Position numbers and translations under genes: made by a program. The notes under the pieces were generated by a model that made no database searches, was not told the DNA's origin, and saw only the letters and a program-made list of their open reading frames with translations. A stretch of 10,446 bases of DNA from Rhodoluna sp. (GTDB lineage Bacteria > Actinomycetota > Actinomycetes > Actinomycetales > Microbacteriaceae), in assembly GCA_016462375.1 (NCBI GenBank), contig JAEMTJ010000026.1, forward strand, positions 6,776-17,221, in the 5' to 3' direction. Positions 1-6,070 of this stretch are shown piece by piece (position 1 is the stretch's first letter; each line of letters opens with the position of its first letter).

Positions 1-747
1 TGTTTAGGTTTATTCCTCTGGTCAGCCAGCAACATGCTGACTCCTCAGGAAGATAACCATGCTCAAGAAAGAGACAGCGGCAGTAAAGTTTCTTGGTTTA
101 GAACACCTAAGTATTTATGGCTACTGTCTATTGGAACTTTTGCAGGCATGTGGCCTGAGTTAGTAATCATGGACTGGGCTTCTGTCTATGGAAAGAAAGT
201 ATTACTCCTAGATGCAGGCAGTGCAGCGCTGCCATACACCTGCTTCATCGTTGCCATGATCTTTGGCAGATTCTCAATTAGAAAACTTACAGAGAAATAT
301 CAGATTGCTAGAATCTCTCAAATTGGTGGAGCATTTGGTTCTATAGCTCTGGCTCTTGCAATCTTTAGTTCAGCTAATCTTGCAACATCAAATCAACCTT
401 TAGCGCTATTGCTGCTGTGTCTGTTTTTTGCAATCGCCGGTTACGGAATCTCTTCGATGGTGCCAGGGTTTTATAGTGCGACAGGCCATATTGATGGATT
501 ATCAACTGCACAAGCGTTATCTAGAATGGCGCTCTTTAACTACACAGTCATCATCTTTGCCAAGATGTTTATGGGTTCTCTAATCGATAGCACCAGTTTG
601 CCGCTGGCGATGATTTTCCCAATAGCGATGTTTGCTTTCGCCAGTATTATCAGTGGCTTTGTCGCTTCAAGGATTAATCGAATTGAAAGAGTTGACACTT
701 TGGCTTACCCGCCAACATCTCCGATAACGGAGATAGACGTTCCTTAG
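1..747 (+). CDS. MFS transporter, C-terminal half (5' end cut by window)
   Basis: The frame is open from base 1, so the gene begins upstream; the Met codon at 34 is probably internal. The visible 248 residues hold about six hydrophobic segments (near visible residues 38-60, 76-92, 107-125, 134-156, 176-194 and 200-221). This fits the second six-helix half of a 12-helix major facilitator. A charged linker (residues 15-37) would be the central cytoplasmic loop. The stretch with Glu, Met-Asp-Trp and a following Val-Tyr (WPELVIMDWASVY) resembles the conserved region of YbjJ-like MFS proteins, which have an E-x(n)-DWSAVY-type motif. Substrate cannot be read from sequence. The tail after the last helix is short and polar. 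The TAG stop at 745-747 overlaps the stop of the convergent yajQ gene by 4 bp. MFS family is likely; subfamily is tentative. Confidence 0.8.
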   Translation, partial: CLGLFLWSASNMLTPQEDNHAQERDSGSKVSWFRTPKYLWLLSIGTFAGMWPELVIMDWASVYGKKVLLLDAGSAALPYTCFIVAMIFGRFSIRKLTEKYQIARISQIGGAFGSIALALAIFSSANLATSNQPLALLLLCLFFAIAGYGISSMVPGFYSATGHIDGLSTAQALSRMALFNYTVIIFAKMFMGSLIDSTSLPLAMIFPIAMFAFASIISGFVASRINRIERVDTLAYPPTSPITEIDVP

Positions 748-1232
748 CGGTAGTTGATGAACTGAACGTCAATATCTAAATCGCTTGATTTCAGTAGTGA
801 CATCACTTCTTGCAGGTCATCACGGCTCTTGCTAGAAACCCTTAGCTCATCACCTTGGATATTGGCTTTCACAGATTTAGGCCCTTGCTCACGAATAATC
901 GCTGAGATCTTCTTAGCCTCTTTTTGCTCAATGCCCTCTTTGAGAGTTGACTCGATTCGGTATTCCTTGCCTGAGGGGAAAGGCTCCCCTGAATCCAAAG
1001 ACTTTAGTGAAATACCACGCTTTATTATTTTGCTCTGAAAGACATCCAGAACAGCCTTTACGCGTTCTTCGCTGTTTGCCTTCATCAGGATCTTTTCACC
1101 GGAGAATTCAATCGATGCGCCAACGCCTTTGAAGTCGTAGCGCTGTTCAATCTCTTTTTCAGCTTGATTGAGAGCGTTAGCCGCTTCTTGCTTGTCTACT
1201 TTAGAGACGATGTCGAATGAGGAATCTGCCAT
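744..1232 (-). CDS. yajQ: YajQ family nucleotide-binding protein (UPF0234)
   Basis: This 162-residue protein is full length for the YajQ family. The N-terminus (MADSSFDIVSKVD), the QRYDFKG motif at about residues 30-36, the FQSKIIKRGISLKSL stretch at about 65-79 and the KKISAIIREQGPKSVKANIQG segment around 106-126 are hallmark family segments. The fold is two RNP-like (ferredoxin-type) domains. Members bind nucleic acid or nucleotides, and some bind cyclic di-GMP; the role in this organism is unknown. The start is the ATG at 1230-1232. No Shine-Dalgarno is visible, and a TAGAAT box lies 7 nt upstream, so the mRNA may be leaderless. The 3' end overlaps the convergent MFS gene by 4 bp, with no terminator hairpin seen between them. 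Confidence 0.95.
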   Translation of the reverse strand: MADSSFDIVSKVDKQEAANALNQAEKEIEQRYDFKGVGASIEFSGEKILMKANSEERVKAVLDVFQSKIIKRGISLKSLDSGEPFPSGKEYRIESTLKEGIEQKEAKKISAIIREQGPKSVKANIQGDELRVSSKSRDDLQEVMSLLKSSDLDIDVQFINYR

Positions 1233-1239
1233 GTCTTGA

Positions 1240-1245
1240 ATTCTA
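1240..1245 (-). promoter_or_regulatory. Predicted -10 box of a leaderless yajQ promoter
   Basis: On the minus strand TAGAAT (5 of 6 to TATAAT) is followed by exactly 7 nt and then the yajQ ATG. This would put transcription initiation at the start codon. The -35 position (ACTAGT at 17-nt spacing) is poor. Lack of a ribosome binding site supports a leaderless reading, which is common in actinobacteria. It is a prediction by eye. Confidence 0.4.
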
Positions 1246-1334
1246 ATCGCAGTCGCTAGGAAACTAGTCGAGGGGTACTACCTCTAACAAACTGTCCTAG
1301 ATCGAAGGATTTCTATTCATTTGTCAGTTTGGAA

Positions 1335-1362
1335 CGCCAATATTGCCCCAAGCTAATTGGCG
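1335..1362. repeat. Inverted repeat CGCCAAT / ATTGGCG upstream of tRNA-Tyr
   Basis: Perfect 7-bp arms (1335-1341 and 1356-1362) are separated by 14 nt. The right arm overlaps a possible -35 box (TTGGCG, 1357-1362), with a possible -10 TATTCT at 1382-1387 after a long 19-nt spacer. That would be a promoter for tRNA-Tyr about 40 nt downstream. Rest of 1233-1430: no open frame resembling a gene on either strand. The open frame at 1324-1506 on the minus strand is antisense to tRNA-Tyr and not a gene. A second imperfect repeat (CCGGC near 1403, GCCGG near 1418) lies just before the tRNA. Confidence 0.4.
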
Positions 1363-1430
1363 CAGGTGCCCTTGGTTCGGGTATTCTTTACAAGCACCCG
1401 TCCGGCTGATTACAGGCGGCCGGGAGCACT

Positions 1431-1512
1431 GGCTAGTTACCCAAGCGGCCAAAGGGATCTGACTGTAAATCAGCCGTCTCAGACTTCGGGGGTTCGAATC
1501 CCTCACTAGCCA
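1431..1512 (+). tRNA. tRNA-Tyr (GTA)
   Basis: Class II tRNA with a long variable arm. The acceptor arms GGCTAGT (1431-1437) and ACTAGCC (1505-1511) pair fully, and A1512 is the discriminator. The anticodon loop CTGTAAA (1463-1469) carries GTA at 1465-1467. The T loop is TTCGAAT with a GGGGG/CCCTC stem, and the variable arm contains a GTCT/AGAC stem. The outermost anticodon-stem pair (T1458 with C1474) appears mismatched. CCA is not encoded. A terminator follows directly, so this tRNA is probably its own transcription unit. Confidence 0.96.
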
Positions 1513-1514
1513 CG

Positions 1515-1543
1515 AAACCCCAGCCCTCCACAGCTGGGGTTTT
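1515..1543 (+). terminator. Rho-independent terminator of tRNA-Tyr
   Basis: Perfect 10-bp inverted repeat AAACCCCAGC (1515-1524) and GCTGGGGTTT (1533-1542) with an 8-nt loop. The right arm ends in a TTTT run (1540-1543). It begins three bases after the tRNA discriminator base. The A-stretch on the left arm would also allow some function on the minus strand. Confidence 0.85.
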
Positions 1544-1574
1544 CACTTTAAGGTCAGTCCAGACACCAAGCCTT

Positions 1575-1592
1575 GACCAATTACCGTTGGTC
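1575..1592. repeat. Small hairpin GACCAA / TTGGTC
   Basis: Perfect 6-bp arms (1575-1580 and 1587-1592) with a 6-nt loop, in the gene-free spacer between the tRNA-Tyr terminator and tRNA-Thr. It has no T-tract. Function unknown. TTGGTC could also serve as a -35 box for a start near 1622 (TTAGAT at 1611-1616 after 18 nt), but that is speculative. Confidence 0.4.
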
Positions 1593-1625
1593 CAGCGAAC
1601 ATCCACAAGATTAGATATCTACCCG

Positions 1626-1705
1626 ACCTGCCGGTTAGCTTATGTCGTAGCCAGATTCTGGAGGCAACTAAGAACAACGAGGTTTGCGGCTCTATGCCGG
1701 CAGGT
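1626..1705. repeat. Inverted repeat ACCTGCCGG / CCGGCAGGT spanning 80 nt
   Basis: Perfect 9-bp GC-rich arms at 1626-1634 and 1697-1705 enclose 62 nt. That interior contains another short hairpin (CCAG ATT CTGG, 1651-1661). No gene is visible in the spacer 1544-1748 on either strand. The right arm falls between the -35 and -10 of the predicted tRNA-Thr promoter. It could be an operator, a small structured RNA or chance, and the sequence alone does not decide. Confidence 0.5.
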
Positions 1706-1713
1706 GATAATCT
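1684..1713 (+). promoter_or_regulatory. Predicted promoter of tRNA-Thr/tRNA-Met
   Basis: TTGCGG at 1684-1689 is a possible -35. An extended -10 follows: TG at 1705-1706, one base, then TAATCT at 1708-1713, 18 nt after the -35. GATAAT at 1706-1711 with a 16-nt spacer is an alternative register. Transcription would start near 1718-1720, about 30 nt before tRNA-Thr. Predicted by eye only. Confidence 0.45.
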
Positions 1714-1748
1714 CGACTAGTGCCTAGGCCTTGATTTGCTTCGGTCAC

Positions 1749-1820
<72 letters not shown>

Positions 1821-1824
1821 CTGC

Positions 1825-1901
1825 GGCGGGGTAGCTCAGGTGGTTAGAGCACACGACTCATAATCGTGGTGTCGCGGGTTCAAGTCCCGCCTCCGCTACC
1901 A
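1825..1901 (+). tRNA. tRNA-Met (CAT), elongator type
   Basis: The acceptor GGCGGGG (1825-1831) pairs with CTCCGCT (1891-1897) through two G-U pairs. A1898 is the discriminator and CCA is encoded at 1899-1901, the only tRNA here with it. The anticodon stem CACGA/TCGTG encloses loop CTCATAA with CAT at 1859-1861. The acceptor end is fully paired and the anticodon stem lacks the initiator GGG/CCC pairs, so this is not the initiator. A CAT anticodon could in principle be tRNA-Ile2, but overall sequence fits actinobacterial elongator Met. Confidence 0.95.
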
Positions 1902-1949
1902 GTTGCCCTAAAGCGATCTAATTTCAGATAAACCTGCGAAACTTAACCA

Positions 1950-2393
1950 GTGGTAAATCCAAACGTGCAGGGTAAGAAATACCCTGAAACAGCACCTTAT
2001 CTGGTTGGTCGCGAAAAGATTCGTGAATTCGCCAATGCTGTTTTCTCAACCAACCCGGTAAACCTTAATGTCTTTGCAGCTCAAACTGCTGGCTATCCAG
2101 ATCTGGTTGCTCCACCAACTTTTGCTGTCCTCATTCAAGAGCGCTCACTAGGTGCAGTCCTGGCTGACCCTGAAGCAGACATTGATTTTTCCAGAGTGGT
2201 CCACGGCGATCAAAGATTCCTTCACAACCGTCCGATCGTTGCTGGCGATGAACTAACTTCTGTTTTAGAAGTTGCCTCAGTTAAATCGCTAGGTGCTCAT
2301 TCCATGATTACTTTTAGCACCGAAGTTTACGATGCAGACAAGAAACTTGTTTTGACTGCGATCAGCACTCTGGTAGTTAGAGGCGGCGAATGA
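1950..2393 (+). CDS. HadA-like (FAS1-type) dehydratase subunit, MaoC N-terminal-like hotdog protein
   Basis: This 147-residue protein belongs to the hotdog-fold family of mycobacterial HadA/HadC and the N-terminal MaoC-like (FAS1-like dehydratase) domain. Supporting segments are YLVGREKIREFANAV (residues 17-31), APPTFAV (54-60) and HGDQRF (85-90), with a C-terminal hotdog beta strand ending SALVV-like (STLVVRGGE). In known pairs this subunit is non-catalytic and dimerises with a HadB-type partner, which is the next gene. The complex dehydrates (3R)-hydroxyacyl thioesters. The start is GTG at 1950; an in-frame TAA at 1944-1946 rules out anything earlier. No good Shine-Dalgarno is seen. It lies 48 nt after tRNA-Met with no terminator between, so read-through from the tRNA promoter is possible. 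The last four bases overlap the next start (ATGA). Confidence 0.9.
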   Translation: MVNPNVQGKKYPETAPYLVGREKIREFANAVFSTNPVNLNVFAAQTAGYPDLVAPPTFAVLIQERSLGAVLADPEADIDFSRVVHGDQRFLHNRPIVAGDELTSVLEVASVKSLGAHSMITFSTEVYDADKKLVLTAISTLVVRGGE

Positions 2394-2812
2394 CCCACAT
2401 CGACATCGTTGCTTTAGAAGTTGGCCAAGAAGTTGGTGCAGAATCCTTTACCTTTACTAGAGACTCCTTAGTTAGATATGCAGGGGCATCGGGAGATTTC
2501 AACCCAATTCACTATCGTGATGATTTTGCTCAGTCTGTTGGTTTAGCCGGTGTTCTAGCGCACGGCATGTTATCCATGGGGACTGCGGTTCAGGTAGTTG
2601 TGAACTGGGTAGGCGATGCTGGCAAAGTTATCGACTACGGGGTGCGCTTTACTAAGCCGGTATTTGTTGATGCCCATGAAGGTGCTCTAGTTACCGTTGT
2701 TGCCAAGATTGGCCTTATCGATCTAGAGGCTAAAACAGTTCGGGTAGACATCACCTGTGTTTGCAATGAAACTGCTGTTCTAGGTAAAGCTCAAGCTGTA
2801 GTGAAGTTATGA
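2390..2812 (+). CDS. HadB-like MaoC family (R)-hydroxyacyl dehydratase, catalytic subunit
   Basis: A 140-residue single hotdog domain. Residues 30-41 read YAGASGDFNPIH, the R-hydratase motif, with the catalytic Asp36 and His41 present. LAHGMLSMG (57-65) is the following conserved helix segment. Members (R-specific hydratase PhaJ, MaoC, HadB) hydrate or dehydrate trans-2-enoyl and 3-hydroxyacyl thioesters. With the upstream HadA-like subunit it probably forms a HadAB-type heterodimer. Its physiological pathway here is unclear, because mycolic acids are not expected in a Microbacteriaceae-like organism. It is coupled to the upstream gene by an ATGA overlap (2390-2393), preceded by a GAGGCGG purine-rich stretch, and to murB by another ATGA overlap (2809-2812). 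Confidence 0.93.
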   Translation: MTHIDIVALEVGQEVGAESFTFTRDSLVRYAGASGDFNPIHYRDDFAQSVGLAGVLAHGMLSMGTAVQVVVNWVGDAGKVIDYGVRFTKPVFVDAHEGALVTVVAKIGLIDLEAKTVRVDITCVCNETAVLGKAQAVVKL

Positions 2813-3780
2813 CCAAAGCATTAGCTGAACTCACTTCAATTCGTGTCGGTGGAACACCACACCAAATCCATACTGCAAATAGCAGAGATGAACTTGTTGC
2901 AATAACTAAATCAGTTTGGTCTAAAACAGAGAACTGGTTAGTTCTTGGTGGTGGATCCAATGTTGTTATTTCTGATGAGGTTGATGATCTAGAAGTCATT
3001 TTGGTTAGAAACCTGGGGGTTGAGCATTTAGGTCAGGGCCTTGTTCGAGTTCAAGCAGGGGAGAACTGGAGTGACTTTGTTATTCATGCCTGTAGAAAGG
3101 GTTGGGCTGGAATCGAATCCCTTGCTGGCATTCCAGGTACCGTTGGTGCTGCTCCAATTCAAAACATTGGTGCTTACCAACAGGAACTCTCCTTGACATT
3201 CAAACAACTTGAGTTTCTAGACTATGAAACCGGTGACTTGCAAGTGCTTAGCAAAGCAGACTGTGAATTTGGTTACCGCGACAGCATTTTCAAGCAAGGT
3301 AAACGCGGTGTAGTTACCTGGGTTGATTTCCAATTCTTTGTTGATCTGCCAGCGGCATCAACACGGTTACTCCAGTCACGTGCAGAAGAAGTTCTAGAAC
3401 TTAGAGCAAGCAAAGGCATGGTGCTCAACGAAACAGATCATGACACCTGGTCTTGTGGATCGTTTTTTACCAACCCAGTAGTTTCTGAATCATTTGCTAG
3501 GACATTGCCAATGGACGCACCACAGTGGCCAACAGTTGAAGACGATGGGAAGACAGTAAAGCTCTCGGCTGCTTGGTTAATTGAACAAGCAGGGCTACAC
3601 AAGGGTTTCTCTCTACCTCATTCAAAAGCAGCTATTTCTTCGAAGCATGCTCTTGCTATTACCAACCGAGGCGGTGCAACTGCCCATGATGTTGCAGAAC
3701 TTGCTCGCTATATCCAATTACAGGTTTCCAATAAGTTTGGAATCACTTTGGTACCAGAACCAAACTTGATCGGGTTCTAA
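2809..3780 (+). CDS. murB: UDP-N-acetylmuramate dehydrogenase (UDP-N-acetylenolpyruvoylglucosamine reductase)
   Basis: MurB reduces the enolpyruvyl ether of UDP-GlcNAc with NADPH and FAD to give UDP-MurNAc, the second committed step of cytoplasmic peptidoglycan synthesis. The protein has 323 residues. The FAD-binding N-terminal domain shows LVLGGGSNVVISDE (44-57) and GIPGTVGAAPIQNIGAYQQE (107-126). The FGYRDSIFK segment (154-162) carries Arg157, which matches the catalytic Arg. SCGSFFTNP (215-223) carries the proton-donor Ser218, and the C-terminal VPEPN (315-319) carries Glu317. The Tyr-Arg motif plus the inserted loop favour a type I MurB. The start overlaps the previous gene (ATGA), indicating translational coupling. 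The stop overlaps that of the convergent exporter by 4 bp. Confidence 0.97.
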   Translation: MTKALAELTSIRVGGTPHQIHTANSRDELVAITKSVWSKTENWLVLGGGSNVVISDEVDDLEVILVRNLGVEHLGQGLVRVQAGENWSDFVIHACRKGWAGIESLAGIPGTVGAAPIQNIGAYQQELSLTFKQLEFLDYETGDLQVLSKADCEFGYRDSIFKQGKRGVVTWVDFQFFVDLPAASTRLLQSRAEEVLELRASKGMVLNETDHDTWSCGSFFTNPVVSESFARTLPMDAPQWPTVEDDGKTVKLSAAWLIEQAGLHKGFSLPHSKAAISSKHALAITNRGGATAHDVAELARYIQLQVSNKFGITLVPEPNLIGF

Positions 3781-4382
3781 TTCAACTCTCCAAAGGCGAG
3801 GTTTATCGCCAGGCTAAACATCACTGCAGCAATAGAGGTATCTAGTATTTTCCAGAACAAAGGCTTTGCCATAAGCACAACCATTTTCGATGCTGTGAAA
3901 CCTAAACTAAAGAACCAAATAAAACTTGAACACACAGCACCGAGAGCAAAGAACCATTTGCTGTCACCGAACTGGTTAGCTAAACCACCAACCAGAATCA
4001 CAGTGTCTAGATAGACGTGTGGGTTTAGAAATGTGAAGCCCAAAGTCATAAGCACTGTTTTCTTTAGTGAAACGGCGCTGCCTTCACTAACATGCAGTGA
4101 GTCTTTAGTAAGGACTTTACGAACTGCTGAGATACCAAACCAAGCTAGGTAACCAACGCCGAGCCAACGAAGTATCTCAAGAAGTAAAGGAATGGCTTGG
4201 ATAAGGGCACCGAGGCCGGCTGTTCCTAAGGTGATTAGTAGTGCATCACTGAGAGCACAGATCAGAACTACGGGGATGATGTATTTTCTGGTCAGACCCT
4301 GTCTAAGCACGAAGGCGTTCTGTGCACCAATAGCGATGATTAATGAGAGTCCGGTTAGAAATCCTGGAAGAATCGCGTTCAT
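3777..4382 (-). CDS. LysE/ArgO family amino acid exporter
   Basis: A 201-residue membrane protein of the LysE/RhtB superfamily, closest in motifs to LysE and ArgO. GAQNAFVLRQG (19-29) in the first helix-loop, SDALLI (45-50) and NPHVYLDT (120-127) are the conserved LysE/ArgO signatures. About six hydrophobic segments span the length. Family members export basic amino acids (lysine, arginine) by proton exchange; the exact substrate here is inferred. The usual LysG/ArgP regulator is not adjacent. It is divergent from the aminotransferase gene across 49 bp and converges on murB with a 4-bp stop overlap. No Shine-Dalgarno is visible upstream of the ATG at 4380-4382. Confidence 0.92.
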   Translation of the reverse strand: MNAILPGFLTGLSLIIAIGAQNAFVLRQGLTRKYIIPVVLICALSDALLITLGTAGLGALIQAIPLLLEILRWLGVGYLAWFGISAVRKVLTKDSLHVSEGSAVSLKKTVLMTLGFTFLNPHVYLDTVILVGGLANQFGDSKWFFALGAVCSSFIWFFSLGFTASKMVVLMAKPLFWKILDTSIAAVMFSLAINLAFGELN

Positions 4383-4390
4383 AACTAATC

Positions 4391-4396
4391 ACCATA
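4391..4396 (-). promoter_or_regulatory. Predicted -10 box of leaderless lysE-type exporter promoter
   Basis: On the minus strand TATGGT is followed by 8 nt and then the exporter ATG, so transcription would start at or next to the start codon. The -35 is weak. It shares the 49-bp divergent spacer with the aminotransferase promoter, so the two polymerase sites would overlap. Confidence 0.35.
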
Positions 4397-4419
4397 CTCG
4401 CAACAACTATTCGGTTCGG

Positions 4420-4425
4420 TAGGCT
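4420..4425 (+). promoter_or_regulatory. Predicted -10 box of leaderless aminotransferase promoter
   Basis: TAGGCT (fits TAnnnT) is followed by 6 nt and the ATG at 4432. No Shine-Dalgarno is present in the GAAACC leader. This suggests a leaderless transcript. The -35 is not convincing. Confidence 0.35.
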
Positions 4426-4431
4426 GAAACC

Positions 4432-5631
4432 ATGAACGACTTCCCAAGAATTTCTCACCGCATTGGCTCGATTGCAGAATCAGCAACTCTAAAGGTAGAC
4501 GGTAAGGCCAAAGCCCTTCAGGCTGCAGGTAAGCCAGTTATTTCCTTTGCAGCCGGTGAACCAGATTTCCCAACTCCAGCACACATTGTTGAAGCTGCAG
4601 TTGTGGCTGCAAGGGATCCGAAGAACCACCGATACACACCAGCGGCCGGGCTTCCTGAACTTAGGGAAGCAATTGCTGAAAAGACTAAGCGTGATTCAGG
4701 AACTGAAGTTACTGCTGCTCAAGTAGTTGTCACCAACGGTGGCAAGCAGGCTGTTTATCAAGCGTTTGCAACAATTCTTGATCCAGGCGATGAGGTATTA
4801 GTGCCAACCCCATTCTGGACAACCTATCCAGAGGCTATTCACCTAGCCGGTGGTGTCCCAATTGAGATCTTCTCTGGCAGTGACCAAGGGTATCTAGTAA
4901 CTGTTGAACAGTTGGAAGAAGCTAGAACTCCTAGAACTAAAGTCCTGTTATTCGTTTCACCTTCTAACCCAACCGGTGCTGTTCACTCTCGTGAAGAAGT
5001 TGAAGCAATAGGCAAGTGGGCTTATGAACATGGAATGTGGGTTATCACCGATGAGATTTATCAGAACCTTACCTACGACGGTCTAAAGGCATATTCAATT
5101 ACTGAAGTAGTTCCTGAACTAATTGATAGAACCATCATGGTCAACGGTGTTGCTAAGACCTATGCCATGACCGGTTGGCGTTTGGGTTGGATGGCTGGAC
5201 CACTAGATGCAATGAAAGCTGCAGCTAACCTGCAATCACATTTGTCATCAAACGTTTCTAACATCAGCCAGCGAGCTGCTATCGCAGCTCTTACTGGACC
5301 ACAGGATGAAGTTCTAGCAATGCGAGATGCATTCGACAGAAGAAGAATTCTTGCTGTTGATGAACTAAACAAGATCCCAGGTTGGGTTGCCCCAACACCT
5401 CAGGGAGCTTTTTATGTTTACTCAGATGTCACTGGATTACTCGGTAAGAGTTGGGGCGGTAAAGAAATTAACACCAGCCTCGAGCTCTGTGATTACATGC
5501 TCGATGCGGCAGAAGTTGCTCTTGTGCCAGGAGAGGCTTTCGGTCCATCAGGATATGTGAGACTTTCTTACGCACTGGGAGACGCACAACTACTTGAAGG
5601 TATTCAGAGACTTCAGAAACTATTTAGCTAA
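4432..5631 (+). CDS. Class I pyridoxal-phosphate aminotransferase, aspartate aminotransferase (Ib-like)
   Basis: This 399-residue PLP enzyme (fold type I) most likely transfers the amino group of aspartate to 2-oxoglutarate. Visible motifs: FAAGEPDFPTP (39-49, substrate-side Gly), RYTPAAGLPELR (67-78), SPSNPTG (176-182, Asn179), TDEIY (206-210, Asp207 for the pyridine nitrogen and Tyr210), and NGVAKTYAMTGWRLGW (238-253) with the Schiff-base Lys242 and phosphate-binding Arg250. YVRLSYA (375-381) carries Arg377, expected to bind the substrate carboxylate. Length and motifs match group Ib (Thermus-type) AspATs, some of which also use aromatic amino acids or prephenate, so substrate is not certain. 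An aspC-like gene upstream of tRNA-Trp-secE is a familiar actinobacterial context. The stop overlaps the convergent toxin gene by 8 bp. Confidence 0.93.
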   Translation: MNDFPRISHRIGSIAESATLKVDGKAKALQAAGKPVISFAAGEPDFPTPAHIVEAAVVAARDPKNHRYTPAAGLPELREAIAEKTKRDSGTEVTAAQVVVTNGGKQAVYQAFATILDPGDEVLVPTPFWTTYPEAIHLAGGVPIEIFSGSDQGYLVTVEQLEEARTPRTKVLLFVSPSNPTGAVHSREEVEAIGKWAYEHGMWVITDEIYQNLTYDGLKAYSITEVVPELIDRTIMVNGVAKTYAMTGWRLGWMAGPLDAMKAAANLQSHLSSNVSNISQRAAIAALTGPQDEVLAMRDAFDRRRILAVDELNKIPGWVAPTPQGAFYVYSDVTGLLGKSWGGKEINTSLELCDYMLDAAEVALVPGEAFGPSGYVRLSYALGDAQLLEGIQRLQKLFS

Positions 5632-6070
5632 GTTTCTTAGACTCTGCAACAAGTTCATCCCAGTTATTTGGAACCTTTCCTGACTCAAGCATTTTCCTGA
5701 AGACAAAATAAGCATCTGTCTTTGATCCGTAGGCACGCAAGGTCGTTGGATCATTTACCCACCCGTACACAATGATATTTCTCAAGCTGCTATACCTGAA
5801 AAATATTCGATATTGTTGTAAGAACTTTGCCCTAAACCAAAGTTTGTATTTTTGTCCAAGGGCATTCCCCAATCGGAAGTCTGCGGACGATGGGTCTTGG
5901 GGAATTCTTTCAGTAATCTGACGGGTGAGGGTGAAGTGGCGTTTTACGTCCGAGTGGTGTATCCAATCAGCCCCAGCTTTAGCTTTGGCATCGGCCATTT
6001 TTTGTGTGGAGATTACGAGCTGGTTCATGAATGCTGGATGAGCAAGCAGAAACCATTCCATTGAGGGCAT
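5624..6070 (-). CDS. yhaV: YhaV family type II toxin (putative ribonuclease)
   Basis: This 148-residue protein matches the E. coli YhaV toxin closely in my recall of that sequence (about 154 residues). Shared segments are LAHPAFM near the N-terminus (9-15), NPSS-like QDPSSADFR (58-66), QYRIFFRYS (86-94) and the long block NDPTTLRAYGSKTDAYFVF (106-124) followed by RKML. YhaV is a RelE-superfamily mRNA-cleaving toxin held inactive by PrlF. The ATG at 6068-6070 follows the antitoxin stop TAG (6071-6073) with no gap. A GAGGAG-type ribosome site lies inside the antitoxin 3' end, about 6 nt before the start, so translation is probably coupled. The reading frame is intact, with no sign of decay. The 3' end overlaps the convergent aminotransferase by 8 bp. 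Confidence 0.92.
   Translation of the reverse strand: MPSMEWFLLAHPAFMNQLVISTQKMADAKAKAGADWIHHSDVKRHFTLTRQITERIPQDPSSADFRLGNALGQKYKLWFRAKFLQQYRIFFRYSSLRNIIVYGWVNDPTTLRAYGSKTDAYFVFRKMLESGKVPNNWDELVAESKKLS

Noticed and set aside
1324..1506. 60-codon minus-strand frame with the start MRDSNPRSLRRL
   Set aside because: It is the well-known false protein produced by translating antisense to a tRNA (here tRNA-Tyr).
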